Below, in pieces: positions 17,356 to 27,400 of a stretch of DNA of 64,000 nt. Source of the DNA: Maridesulfovibrio sp050916235. GTDB taxonomy: Bacteria > Desulfobacterota > Desulfovibrionia > Desulfovibrionales > Desulfovibrionaceae. Where the stretch lies: positions 2,666,001 to 2,730,000 of the forward strand of contig NZ_CP104854.1 in NCBI RefSeq assembly GCF_050916235.1, in the 5' to 3' direction. A program made the position numbers and the translations under genes. Positions within the stretch are counted from its first letter, which is position 1. Each line of letters starts with the position of its first letter. The notes under the pieces were generated by a model, which saw only the letters and a list, made by a program, of their open reading frames with translations, did not search any database and was not told the origin of the DNA.

Positions 17356-18000
17356 CTATTTATCGTAGTTGCTCAATATAAGACTGGCGTCAGCTTTGGT
17401 GTCAAAATCGTTAAAATAGTCGATTTGTTTTTGAGATAACTGGCCATTCACAACGTCTTTAACAAATAAATTTTCCACTAATTCCTGATTGGTATTATCT
17501 ACGTATCCCAAGACGATTTTCTTTCTATTTGAGATTAATTTGTTGCATAACCGGACGGTGGAGTAGTGCGGGAGTTCTTTTCCTAGCTCGATAAAATATT
17601 TTTCAATATGTCCGGTTGGATTTGGGCTGGTAACGAATATCCTGCAGTAATATTGGTCTTCGTCGATTGTTTTGGTGAAGATCCCGCTGTTGGGAAGCTC
17701 TGCACCGTAGAGGTGCTTAGGATAGAGGTAATAACCTGGATTTATAGTCATTAGCTCGACCTAGGAAGCATCTTCCAATTTACTGTCAGAGTTTTTTGAT
17801 GCGTAGAAATATGTTTGAGCCCTTGTGGGACCTTGGCTGGTTTGCTCCTCACCAATAAATTGCATGTCATTATTGAATGTGACAGTCAGTGATGGGGAGT
17901 TGGTTGAAGAAAATACATTGTCTTTTGCAACCCGCTCTGCCACGCAGCCACTGATAAAAAATGCATAACATGCAATAAAAATAAATAATTTCAGTTTCAT
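17356..18000 (-). pseudogene. Lipoprotein gene interrupted by an in-frame TAG stop
   Basis: The ATG at 18000 (GAGGGG upstream) opens a frame with a lipoprotein signal (FIACYAFFISGC, cleavage before the Cys). It stops after about 79 codons at TAG 17761-17763. The same frame then continues without another stop for 134 codons to 17356, beginning V-E-L-M-T-I-N-P-G-Y-Y-L-Y-P. Because both halves are in one frame and separated by a single codon, they look like one lipoprotein of about 214 residues carrying a nonsense mutation. An internal ATG at 17751 could allow a separate second product, but it has no signal peptide. The family is not recognised. The region is AT-richer than its neighbours, which may point to acquired DNA. 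Confidence 0.65.
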
Positions 18001-18122
18001 CAAAGGTACCCCTCTTTTTGAGGTGTATTATTGATGTTGCATGATTATTGTCAAGATAAAACATTTTATTTCATTATAATCAGCACAATTTGGGGAAACT
18101 TCGAATGGCTTTTTTTAGGGTG

Positions 18123-18737
18123 TTACTCTGCGGCTACAGCAACTCCTGCCCCCAGAAGAACCGAACCGGCACAGCGGTTGGCTATTTTCCAGACTTTGGG
18201 GTTGCGAATGGCATTACGGCTTTTGGCTCCCAGCCATGCATAAGTGAGCAGGATTGCGAAAACAGTTGGAATTACGGCGCAGACCACGATCACCACGTCG
18301 GTTGCAGTCAGCGCCTGCAAATCCATGAATCCCGGCAGGAATCCGCAATAAAAGGCGATTATCTTGGGGTTGCCGAGTGACAGGCACAGCCCGGCGATAA
18401 ACGTCCTGATAAGCCCTTTCTCTTTCGGAAGCGTTGCCTGTTCCGCATCAGGCGGGGCGGACGTCCAGCATTTGATTCCCAGATAGACCAGATATGCTGC
18501 GCCGATCCATTTCAGGATCATGAAACCGGCACCGAGCTGCTGGGCAATAAATCCCATTCCGAAAATGGCCAGCAGCAGGTAGACGAGATCTCCAAGCACA
18601 AGCCCCACACACCATAGAGCGGAAGCCTTGAATCCGCGTGATACGGACTGGGCAATGATGGACATGACTCCCGGTCCGGGAACGGATGCGAAAAGCATGA
18701 CGGTAAAAATCAGCGTTATGGTTGAAGCTATGGTCAT
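18123..18737 (-). CDS. LysE/RhtB-family amino-acid exporter
   Basis: 204 residues, the normal length, with about six membrane segments. The signature near the N-terminus, FASVPGPGVMSIIAQSVSRG, is the conserved PGP motif of RhtB-type permeases, and GNPKIIAFYCGFLP matches the conserved central loop. Such proteins export amino acids such as threonine, homoserine or leucine by proton exchange. The cargo cannot be told from sequence. It is a single gene, convergent with nothing, and its start at 18737 is divergent from the MFS gene at 18891. Confidence 0.88.
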   Translation of the reverse strand: MTIASTITLIFTVMLFASVPGPGVMSIIAQSVSRGFKASALWCVGLVLGDLVYLLLAIFGMGFIAQQLGAGFMILKWIGAAYLVYLGIKCWTSAPPDAEQATLPKEKGLIRTFIAGLCLSLGNPKIIAFYCGFLPGFMDLQALTATDVVIVVCAVIPTVFAILLTYAWLGAKSRNAIRNPKVWKIANRCAGSVLLGAGVAVAAE

Positions 18738-18890
18738 TGTTTTTGAATATCCGATCAGGTTAGCGTTTCTGTTATTTGATATTTATCTACAACCACTTTC
18801 CTTACTGGTCCAGCCAAATATTCGTTGGCTCCCATGGCCAACTCGGATATCTCTTTTGCATCCCCCGTACCATTAAGATTCAGGTAGTTT

Positions 18891-20084
18891 ATGACCACAC
18901 AATCCAAGGGACTTCCAGTTTTTGAATTTTTGATCCTGTGCAGCGTTGTTTTTCTCGCCGTCTGCAACAACTCGGTTTATTACAGCCTTCATGTCTATTT
19001 ACAGGGGCTGGGATTTTCCAAAAGCGCATCCGGGTTTATCATCAGTATTTATTCGCTGGCAGGCATGTTCATGTATGCGGCAGTGAGCAGCTTTATCTCG
19101 ATTTACAATGCCTACAGGTTCATGTCTGCAGGTATGCTGCTGGTTGTACTGGGTGGAAGCGGGTATTTATTTGTCAATGATTTCTGGTTGCTGTGCCTGT
19201 TGCGGGTGGGGCAGGGTGTGGGAATGTTCATGACTCTCGCTCCCTGCGTGGCTCTACTGGTTTCAATGATAAGCACGGACAATGCCGGATCGGCGTTCAG
19301 TCTTTACTCAACGGCCCTGCTGCTCCCCTATTCCCTGCTACCGGATATTTCCGAGCGGCTGGTCCCGCATCTCGGAGGATCGGCAATGATGTATGCGGCC
19401 ACCGCATCGTTGATCCCGGTTGCTTTTATGATGACACTGTTCCTGCGCTGGCGGACTGCCCGGATGCATCTGCGCGAGGAGAAAGCAAAGACAGGGCCTT
19501 CCCTGCGGGAGTCATATTCCAATGTTGCCCGGCTCAGTATTATGACCGTTCTGGCGGCAAACGGCATATATTTCATGATTTTTACCGGGGTATTCTTCCT
19601 GTTTCAAGACTTCGCACATTCGCGGGGGATTGAAAGGGCCGGGTATTTCTTCTCTGTGCAGATGGGGGTGATGATTGCCCTGCGTCTGTTCGGAGGAACT
19701 GTTTTTGACCGCTTTTCCAAGCGCGGACTTATTGTCGCGGCATTCCTGATCAATGCTGTGGGGTTTCTCATGCTTATGGGGCTGTCTGACGAGGCCATGC
19801 TCTTGCCGATTGCCGCTGTCTTCGGCATAGGTATGGGGCTGAGTGCTCCGGCTTTGAACTCATTGATGTTTACCGTGAGCGAGCCCCGCTTCCGCAGTTT
19901 CAACGTGAATATGATGATGTTCACGGTTCATATGGGATCATTTTTAGGCCCATTGTTGGGGGGAGTCATGGTTGATATGTTCGGTTACGGCGGATTTCTG
20001 CAGATGGCCGCTATCGGTACTGGCGTGGCTGCACTGGTTTTCCTGTTCATGAGCAGGGGCGGATTGCAGGTTGAAACGCATTGA
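18891..20084 (+). CDS. Major facilitator superfamily transporter
   Basis: 397 residues with twelve predicted membrane segments. The loop between helices 8 and 9 reads GGTVFDRFSKRG, a variant of the MFS motif A. The ATG at 18891 is preceded by AGGT. The N-terminal half begins FEFLILCSVVFLAVCNNSVYYSLHVYL. It resembles uptake or drug-efflux carriers of about 400 residues, with no feature that reveals the substrate. It is followed 69 bases later by the deaminase gene on the same strand and may be transcribed with it, which would suit a nucleobase or metabolite carrier; that link is inference. Confidence 0.85.
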   Translation: MTTQSKGLPVFEFLILCSVVFLAVCNNSVYYSLHVYLQGLGFSKSASGFIISIYSLAGMFMYAAVSSFISIYNAYRFMSAGMLLVVLGGSGYLFVNDFWLLCLLRVGQGVGMFMTLAPCVALLVSMISTDNAGSAFSLYSTALLLPYSLLPDISERLVPHLGGSAMMYAATASLIPVAFMMTLFLRWRTARMHLREEKAKTGPSLRESYSNVARLSIMTVLAANGIYFMIFTGVFFLFQDFAHSRGIERAGYFFSVQMGVMIALRLFGGTVFDRFSKRGLIVAAFLINAVGFLMLMGLSDEAMLLPIAAVFGIGMGLSAPALNSLMFTVSEPRFRSFNVNMMMFTVHMGSFLGPLLGGVMVDMFGYGGFLQMAAIGTGVAALVFLFMSRGGLQVETH

Positions 20085-20153
20085 GAACTGTGGTTGAAAT
20101 AAAAATAGCAGTTTGAGCAATCTTGCAGACTTATAAGCCAGAAGGAGTTTGTC

Positions 20154-20600
20154 GTGCTTGATAAGGATGTTGAATTTATGAACGAGGCCTACAGACTGGC
20201 CAAAAAGAGTTATGACGAAGGCGGACTGCCAATCGGCGCGGTGCTTGTACGTGGGGGAGAAATTATCGGGCGCGGGCACAATCAGCGGGTGCAGAAGGGT
20301 GACCCCATTGCTCACGGCGAGATGGATTGCCTGCGCAATGCCGGGCGTCAGAAAACATACAAGGATACAGTCCTTTATACGAGTCTGTCACCCTGCATGA
20401 TGTGTTCTGGAACCATTGTTCAGTTCGGAGTCCCGCGGGTGGTCATCGGTGAGAACAGGACTTTCGGCGGAAATGAGGAATTTCTGAAATCAAGGGGAGT
20501 GCAGGTGGATATACTGGATCATCCCGAATGTATCGCCCTTATGGAAACTTTGCAGGCGGAAAAGCCTGAACTCTGGGCTGAAGATATTGGCGAGGATTAG
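20154..20600 (+). CDS. Zinc-dependent nucleobase deaminase, cytosine-deaminase (Fcy1)-like
   Basis: 148 residues; the GTG start has AAGGAG about eight bases upstream. Zinc site motifs of the CDA superfamily are present: HGEMDCL (His ligand and catalytic Glu) and SPCMMCSG (two Cys ligands). The length and the stretches GLPIGAVLVRGG, GRGHNQRVQKGDP and VIGENRTFGG resemble the small yeast-type cytosine deaminase and guanine deaminase group rather than tRNA adenosine deaminase TadA. It probably converts cytosine to uracil (or another nucleobase) in the cytoplasm for salvage. The exact base is uncertain. Confidence 0.8.
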   Translation: MLDKDVEFMNEAYRLAKKSYDEGGLPIGAVLVRGGEIIGRGHNQRVQKGDPIAHGEMDCLRNAGRQKTYKDTVLYTSLSPCMMCSGTIVQFGVPRVVIGENRTFGGNEEFLKSRGVQVDILDHPECIALMETLQAEKPELWAEDIGED

Positions 20601-20614
20601 TGCTTAATCGTTCA

Positions 20615-20651
20615 AAAAGAAAGGCGCCCTGCTTCTTGCGAAACAGGGCGC
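20615..20651 (-). terminator. Terminator of the tRNA transcript
   Basis: The arms GCGCCCTG (20624-20631) and CAGGGCGC (20644-20651) form an 8-bp stem. Read on the minus strand it is followed by CTTTCTTTTT, so it fits the end of the tRNA-Pro/tRNA-Thr transcript better than the deaminase gene. Confidence 0.7.
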
Positions 20652-20662
20652 TTGATACTCGC

Positions 20663-20738
<76 letters not shown>

Positions 20739-20879
20739 ATCCGGTATATTTTGGCCTTCTTTAGCGTTAATGCCCTTTCAGGCATGCTCGACTGCTTTAG
20801 CAGGAGCTTCGTCGAAAGCCTTGGGTGACGGTGTTTCAAAAGAGGGGAATCGATCTGATCCCGGGGTCTCTTTTTGAAG

Positions 20880-20956
20880 TGGTCGGGATGAGAGGATTTG
20901 AACCTCCGACCCCTTGAACCCCATTCAAGTGCGCTCCCAGACTGCGCTACATCCCG
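20880..20956 (-). tRNA. tRNA-Pro (GGG anticodon)
   Basis: A 77-base minus-strand cloverleaf including encoded CCA. Acceptor CGGGATG pairs with CATCCCG. The anticodon stem is CTTGA/TCAAG with loop ATGGGGT, giving anticodon GGG (proline, codon CCC). The T loop is TTCAAAT. It is 141 bases upstream of tRNA-Thr and probably in the same transcript. Confidence 0.95.
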
Positions 20957-21028
20957 ACGTCACGAGGAGTGTTTCTATGGAAATGTGCTGGACAAGTCAA
21001 TATTTTTTTGGGGAAATGTTAAATTTTT

Positions 21029-21479
21029 TTAAAAATAAGCAGGTTGAAGGTCAAAAAGACTGAGACCACCAGCCCTGATGTACCATGATTCGGGCGAAAA
21101 GGCCCAGTCCATGCGGCCGGGGTATTTGTTTACGAAGGCGGCAAAGGCAAATCCGGCATAGTTTTTCATGCCCGGATGCAGTTCAGACAGCGGCCATCTG
21201 GGGCAACCCGTCCGGCCTCGCCGTAGAGCACGAACTGTATCCAGTCCACGTGGGCTATTTTCAGGTCCTTGAACGGATTCCCTTTGGAGATTTAGCGGTA
21301 TTCCGCACTGTGTATATGTCTGCCTTATCCCAGAGCCTGTAGCCGTCGTAGCCCTTCATGCGCTGGCGGCCGCCCAGTGTGGCACCATCCCACGGCGGGT
21401 GCATGTTGTCGGACTGTACCGCACTGATCCAGAATCCCAGTGCAATTACCTGTTGGCGGGCCTGCTCTATACTATTCAT
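21029..21479 (-). pseudogene. Conserved hypothetical gene broken by two frameshifts
   Basis: From the ATG at 21479 the minus strand reads MNSIEQARQQVIALGF... to about 21280. The sense then continues in the next frame (NPFKDLKIAHVDWIQFVLYG) and after another shift near 21205 in the third frame (CPRWPLSELHPGMKNYAGF...) to TAA at 21029. Each break needs one missing base in a short homopolymer (A run in CCAAAGGG; G/T run in CGGGTTGCCCC). The rebuilt protein has about 150 residues, rich in Trp and Tyr, of no family I recognise. It lies just upstream of two tRNA genes. Sequencing error is an alternative to real decay. Confidence 0.65.
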
Positions 21480-21626
21480 GAATATTCTTCGGATAAGCAG
21501 GATTTTGTGTCCGGTTTTGATTGCAGTGCATATCCGTTGAGAGATATGCTTATACTGCACAGATGCAATCTGCGTTATCAAGGCTGAATTGTTGTGTCGT
21601 ACCGTGACGTAAGAGGTTGATTATTC

Positions 21627-24200
21627 ATGAGTCTGTTCGACTGGCTGCCGTTCGGCAGGAAAAAAGTACGTATTGATCCGGAAGAAGCCCGAAATCTGCT
21701 GACTGCCCGCTATAATAATTTCCGTCAGCTTATTCAGGCCAACACCAGAACTCACGAGCACATTGCCGAGCTGGAGGAAGCTCTGCGCGGGGTCAGCCCG
21801 TACGGTATGCATTATGTCCGCGCTCTGTGTACCAGAATTTCTGTGTCCACTTTCAAGATGGTAAAGCATCTCAATGAACTCAATCCGGAACGATATTCGC
21901 GGCTTTTTGAACGGTATAGCGAGATACAGGACAGTATTGCCGCGGAGATAGAACCTGCCCACTATTCCGGGGAGGGCGAACTTGTCCTTGAGTTGGACCG
22001 TGTGGGCCGCGATCAGGCTGACCTGTGCGGACCCAAGATGGCTATGCTCGGGGAAGCTGGGCACAGCCTCGGGTTCAGGATTCCGGCCGGATTCGTGGTC
22101 TCGACAGCGTCATTTCGCAGGTTCATGGAGCAGAACGGGCTGCAGACTGAAATAGACCGGAGGATTCAGGCCACTGATTACAAGAATCGGGATGAAGTCT
22201 TTCAGGTATCCTCTTCGGTAATGGGACTAATTATGGAGTCCCCTCTGCCTGAAGATGTCGCTGGGGCTATTTACGCCGCCTATGATCGACTGAGTGCTGA
22301 TCTCGGCAGGCCAGTGAATCTGGCGGTGCGTTCAAGCGCGCTGGGAGAGGACCATGAAGGAGCTACCTTTGCAGGGCAGTACCGGTCAATTCTTAATGTC
22401 GAGCGCGGTTCTCTTCTGGAAGCGGTCAAGGAAGTCATGGCGTCCAAATATTCCATGCAGGCCATGGCTTACCGTAACAACCGCGGTTTGAGGGATGAAG
22501 ACGTGGCCATGAGCGTCGGTTGCATAGAAATGGTTGCCCCTGTTGCGTCGGGGGTTGCTTACTCCCGGAGTCCGGTGAATGTCCGGGACAGGAACGTCAC
22601 GGTTTATTCCGTCTGGGGTCTGCCCAAGGCAGTGGTGGACGGCTCTGCGGAGACGGATGAATTCTCCGTCAGCCCGCTTTCGAAAGGGCAGGTGCTGCGA
22701 AAGATTATTGCCGACAAGAGGGACCGCTTTGTCTGTGATGCAGGCGAAGGTGTGTGCAGGACTGAGCAGCTTGATGACAGCCGTCTGGAACCGTCCCTGA
22801 CCGACGAACAGGCTATTATGGTTGCAGAGGCCGCAGTGAAGATTGAGGAGCATTTCGGTGCGCCGCAGGATATTGAATGGGCCATTGCCGGGGACGGTAC
22901 TTTTTATCTGCTGCAATGCCGTCCGCTCATGCTCATTGAAGACGGTTTTGACCACAGCATTGATAATCCTGATCTGCCTGCCCCGTTGCTTTCCGGCGGG
23001 CGCACCGCGAGTCCGGGAGTCGGTGTCGGACCGGTGTTTCCCGTACGCAAGAGCGCGGACAAGCTTTCTTTTCCTGATGGCGGCATCATGGTTCTGAAGC
23101 AGGCTTTGCCCAGCCGTGCGGCACTGCTGGACAGGTGCAGCGCGGTTATCACCGAGCAGGGCGGTATGGCCGGGCATCTTGCGAACGTGGCCAGGGAATT
23201 CGGTGTTCCGGCCCTGTTCGGAGTCACGGATGCCCTTGAAAAACTGCAGCAGGGGCAGATTGTGACCGTTGATGCGGACGGTCATGCAGTCTACTTGGGT
23301 CCGGTTGAGGCCCTGCTGACCGAAAAGCCGCGTAAACGGCTCATGAAGGGAAGCCCCGTACAAAGGGCTTTGCGCATGGCGGCACGCCACATTGTCCGCC
23401 TGAATCTTACCGACCCGGATTCTCCGGACTTCCGGCCTTCCAAATGCAGGACCTACCATGACATCATGCGTTTCTGCCATGAAATGGCCGTGCGGGAGAT
23501 GTTCGGATTCGGGGCCAGCGACGAGCACCTGATGGCGGCATCCAGACAGCTTGTCTGCAATGTTCCCAAGCAGTTCTGGATTCTGGACCTAGGTAACGGT
23601 GTCGGCGCGGAAGGGGATATAAATCAGAAGTGCGTGTTCATGGAGCATGTCCGCTCCATACCCATGCGCGCACTTTGGGCCGGGATGCAGGCTGTTCCCT
23701 GGGACGGTCCTCCGGCAATTCATGGGAAAGGGCTGATGTCGGTAATGTTTGAGGCGACCATGAACCCGAACCTTAACGTGGCATCAAGGTCCAGCTATGC
23801 CCAGAAAAATTATTTCATGATTTCAGAAAATTACTGCTGTCTGCAATCGCGCTTCGGGTTCCATTTCTGTTCCGTGGAATCCCTCGTGGGGGAACGCACA
23901 TCCGAGAACTATGCCAGTTTCCAGTTCAAGGGCGGGGCTGCCAACCCGGAACGGAAGATCCTGCGCGCCCGTTTCATCGGCGGAATTCTGGAGGAGTTTG
24001 ATTTCAGGGTCCGCATCCGTGAGGACAACCTGAATGCCCGCCTTGAGGGACTCACTCGCGAGGACATGGAATACCATCTCAAGATTCTAGGTTACCTGAT
24101 AACCCATACCAGACAACTGGACATGATCATGACCAATCAGGTTCAGGTGGATAAATACCGGAAACGTTTTTTCAGTGATTTTGAACAGTTCAAGCCATGA
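21627..24200 (+). CDS. PEP synthase-like protein: ATP-grasp plus phosphohistidine domains with an unfamiliar C-terminus
   Basis: 857 residues. An N-terminal helical region (about 1-120) precedes an ATP-grasp domain of the PEP/pyruvate-dikinase type (about 130-435, with SLGFRIPAGFVVST, LAVRSSALGEDHEGATFAGQY and DIEWAIAGDG...LLQCRP). A swivelling phosphohistidine domain follows (about 480-560) with H517 in EQGGMAGHLANVAREFG. Classical PEP synthase then has an (beta/alpha)8 PEP/pyruvate barrel. Here the last 280 residues show none of its motifs and carry instead segments such as LGNGVGAEGDINQK and SSYAQKNYFMISENYCCLQSRFG. It may move phosphate from ATP to a different acceptor, so the product is unknown. 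The gene is monocistronic. Confidence 0.75.
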   Translation: MSLFDWLPFGRKKVRIDPEEARNLLTARYNNFRQLIQANTRTHEHIAELEEALRGVSPYGMHYVRALCTRISVSTFKMVKHLNELNPERYSRLFERYSEIQDSIAAEIEPAHYSGEGELVLELDRVGRDQADLCGPKMAMLGEAGHSLGFRIPAGFVVSTASFRRFMEQNGLQTEIDRRIQATDYKNRDEVFQVSSSVMGLIMESPLPEDVAGAIYAAYDRLSADLGRPVNLAVRSSALGEDHEGATFAGQYRSILNVERGSLLEAVKEVMASKYSMQAMAYRNNRGLRDEDVAMSVGCIEMVAPVASGVAYSRSPVNVRDRNVTVYSVWGLPKAVVDGSAETDEFSVSPLSKGQVLRKIIADKRDRFVCDAGEGVCRTEQLDDSRLEPSLTDEQAIMVAEAAVKIEEHFGAPQDIEWAIAGDGTFYLLQCRPLMLIEDGFDHSIDNPDLPAPLLSGGRTASPGVGVGPVFPVRKSADKLSFPDGGIMVLKQALPSRAALLDRCSAVITEQGGMAGHLANVAREFGVPALFGVTDALEKLQQGQIVTVDADGHAVYLGPVEALLTEKPRKRLMKGSPVQRALRMAARHIVRLNLTDPDSPDFRPSKCRTYHDIMRFCHEMAVREMFGFGASDEHLMAASRQLVCNVPKQFWILDLGNGVGAEGDINQKCVFMEHVRSIPMRALWAGMQAVPWDGPPAIHGKGLMSVMFEATMNPNLNVASRSSYAQKNYFMISENYCCLQSRFGFHFCSVESLVGERTSENYASFQFKGGAANPERKILRARFIGGILEEFDFRVRIREDNLNARLEGLTREDMEYHLKILGYLITHTRQLDMIMTNQVQVDKYRKRFFSDFEQFKP

Positions 24201-24499
24201 TGCGCCTGATGCTTTTCGGGCTGAACGCTGCGAAAATGCAGCACGTTAAATATTCATGCCGGAGTTGTGGCAATATCCGTATTGAAAAAAGCACCGTAAA
24301 TAATGCCCTGCATATTCTTTTCTGTAGGTGCTGATCCATGAATGAGCGCAATAAAGTATGCTGGTGATTTAGCTTTGTGTGTAAGTTTGTGCTCACATAT
24401 TTGAGGTGCAACTGTTTGACTGTTCTTGAGAGTTTGTTGACACAGTATAATAATTTTACATATTGAATCCCGACCAAATGTAAGTCGGAGATTACTGTA

Positions 24500-27400
24500 G
24501 TGCGTTTACCCAGATTTGCCGTTGTTTTATGCCTGTGCATTTTCATGTGCATAGTGTGTCTGCCTTTCTCCAGCTCCGCCACCGATGAAGAGGACAGTTC
24601 TCCTAAACTTTTCCTTCGAAATAAGCAGGTAGATCCGGTCCATGGCAGCCTCGAACCGGTCCTGCTGCCTTCATCCGAAAATACATCCGGCAGCTCAACT
24701 GATTCCGGCACCCAGTCTGCAGCTCCCAGCTTTTTTGCCCGCCTTTTTTCGTTTGCTTCACCGGTTGTCGTTGAAGAACAATATAATTATTACATCGTAC
24801 AGTTCAGCGGACCGCTACAGTCCGGCTGGAAGGAGTCCGTTTCAGCTCTGGGCGGCAAATTTTATGATTATATCCCGCAGTACGCATTTATAGTCAAAGC
24901 CGGTGAGTCCAAGGTTGATTCCATCCGGGCCCTGGATTTCGTCCGTTACATCGGCGAGTATGCGGCGGACCTTAAGCTGTCCGACGGAATCTATGACATA
25001 ACCTCCGATACATTGCAGGAACAGGGCGGAAAGCTTGATGTCCGTGTGGTGGTATTTCCCGGTGAGGATGTTCCCGATATCGGTAATGAAATCGTTGCCG
25101 CAGGAGGACAGGTTGTTTCAAGTTCCTCTTCGGAGTGGAACAGTGTCCTCACCGTACGTATACCTGTTGCAAAGGTTTCGGGCCTGAAAGATATCTTCGG
25201 GGTGAAGTGGATTGAGCGTGCCCCGAAACACCGTACCGGAAACAATATTTCAACCGGGATAAGTGAAATCCGCTCCGAGCAGTCCAAGACCTGGCCTGTC
25301 TCAGGCACCAGACTTCTGGGAAAAGGACAGATTGTCGGGGCCTGCGACAGCGGGATTGATACCGGAGACAGCAGCAACATGCACCTTGATTTCAGTGACG
25401 GACAAGGTGGCACACGGGTGATCGGCTATGTAACCCTGACCGGCGCCGAGCAGGTCGATTACAGTGGGCACGGAACCCATGTTGCAGGAATAATGTGCGG
25501 CAACGGTTTGATGTCAGGAGCCTCGCCAGCGACAAACAGTTTTCCATCCACCTGCTATGCCGGAGTGGCCCCAAAGGCTGAAATATATTTTCAGTCAGCA
25601 GGAGTGGCTGCCGGCAACGGGGCTCTTACCGGAATACCTTCGGACCTGAATGAATTGTTCCAGCCTGCTTATGATGCCGGGGTCAGAATACATACCAACA
25701 GCTGGGGAACCAGCGGGGTCGGCGACTATTCCAGCGAGAGCCTGAACGTCGACCAGTTCATGTGGAGCAACAAGGATTTTCTCGTCCTCTATGCTGTGGG
25801 AAATGCCGGATACGACAAGGATATGAACGGGGTTATCGATAAATATTGTATAGATACCCCGGCAACGGCAAAGAACTGTCTGTCTGTCGGAGCCTCCGAG
25901 TCCTACCGGATGGCGGAGGGCGAGGGTTTTTCAACCAGGGTCTGGTCAGATTTCAGAACATATGCCGATCCGGTGGGGTCCGATCTTTTATCCGACAAGC
26001 CTTACGGCATCGCTGCTTTTTCCAGCCGCGGACCGACTATCGACGGCCGTTACAAGCCGGAAATAGTCGCTCCCGGGACCAACATACTTTCAACACGGGC
26101 GTCACAGCAGCTCGGAAACGGCTGGGGGGCTTTCAACCAGTACTATTACTGGTCAGGTGGAACCAGCATGGCCACTCCGCTTGTGGCCGGAACAGCCGCC
26201 ATTATGCGTGAATATCTCATGAAGGAGGAGGGTTTTTCCAACCCCAGTGCTGCATTGATCAAGACGGCACTCGTACACGGTGCTGTTTCGCTAGTTCCCG
26301 GGCAGTACGGAACTGGGGATACGCAGGAAGTTGTTTCTGCTCCTGATTTCGTTCAGGGGTGGGGCAGGCTGGATTTTGAAGCATCAATAAATTCCGACAG
26401 CAGCTATAAGATAAACTATTACGATATTACGGATTCTGCTCCAGCTGCTACCGGATATTCCAGAACATTTTCCTTTCAGGTTGAGAATGATGAGGAACCG
26501 TTCAAGGCAACCCTTGGCTGGACCGATTATCCGGGGACAGTTGCTGCTGCCGGCGGGCTGGTGAACGATCTTGATCTGCGGGTCAAAAAGCCGGACGGAA
26601 TCTGGGTCTATCCGGACAATGCGGTTAATTCCAGCCCGCTGACCAAAGTTCAGCTCGTCAGCAGTGTGAACGGGTTTTATACCGGGGAAGTGATCGGGCT
26701 TCATGTTACTCCGCCATCCTATCCGTGTACGCTGGAGTCGGTTGTACTCGCATTTTATAACAGCGGATCACTTCTTTCTCCCGTATCCGTAGTCGTTTAC
26801 AAATACGACGGTGGAGTAGGAGACGAGATATTCAGGAAATCCTTTGCCTATATTCCCAGTGGGGAATATGCCCTGCCGGTGGGGCTTGACCTGACTGATG
26901 GAAGTATCGTGATCTCGGTGGAAAAGAGCAGCGAGCAGCTCGGAGTTTATTATCAGAACGGTAACCCCACTGCCCGCGGATTGATCAAGTCATCGGGAAT
27001 CTGGCAGGAGGCTTCCGTCACTCCGGGGCTGATAGCGAACTTCAGAACAACCGTTCCATCCACCGGGTTTGACCGTCTGAACAATACGGTTTCAGTGACC
27101 GTGGCCAAACCTCAGTCCGGGACCTACACGGTTGAAGTTACGGCTTACAACATACCGAACGGGCCGCAGCCGTATGCTCTGGTCGTCAGCGGTATGACCG
27201 GGGAAACCCCGACTAAAGGCGATATCGGGCTTAATCCTGATCAGCCCGGTGCTCCTGTCTCCACATTTCTAAGCAAGACAAGCCAGCAGCAGAGTGCCCA
27301 GAGTGTCAACGCAGGTTACGGAACAGCGTTTGAGGATGTCTACAGTCAGGAATCTTCCTTCAGGCTGCAGACTTCGGAAAACGGAACTGTAAGTGTCCGT

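Noticed and set aside
22386..23528. 380-codon minus-strand frame inside the PEP-synthase-like gene
   Set aside because: Fully antisense to clear ATP-grasp and phosphohistidine motifs; its own translation shows no domain.
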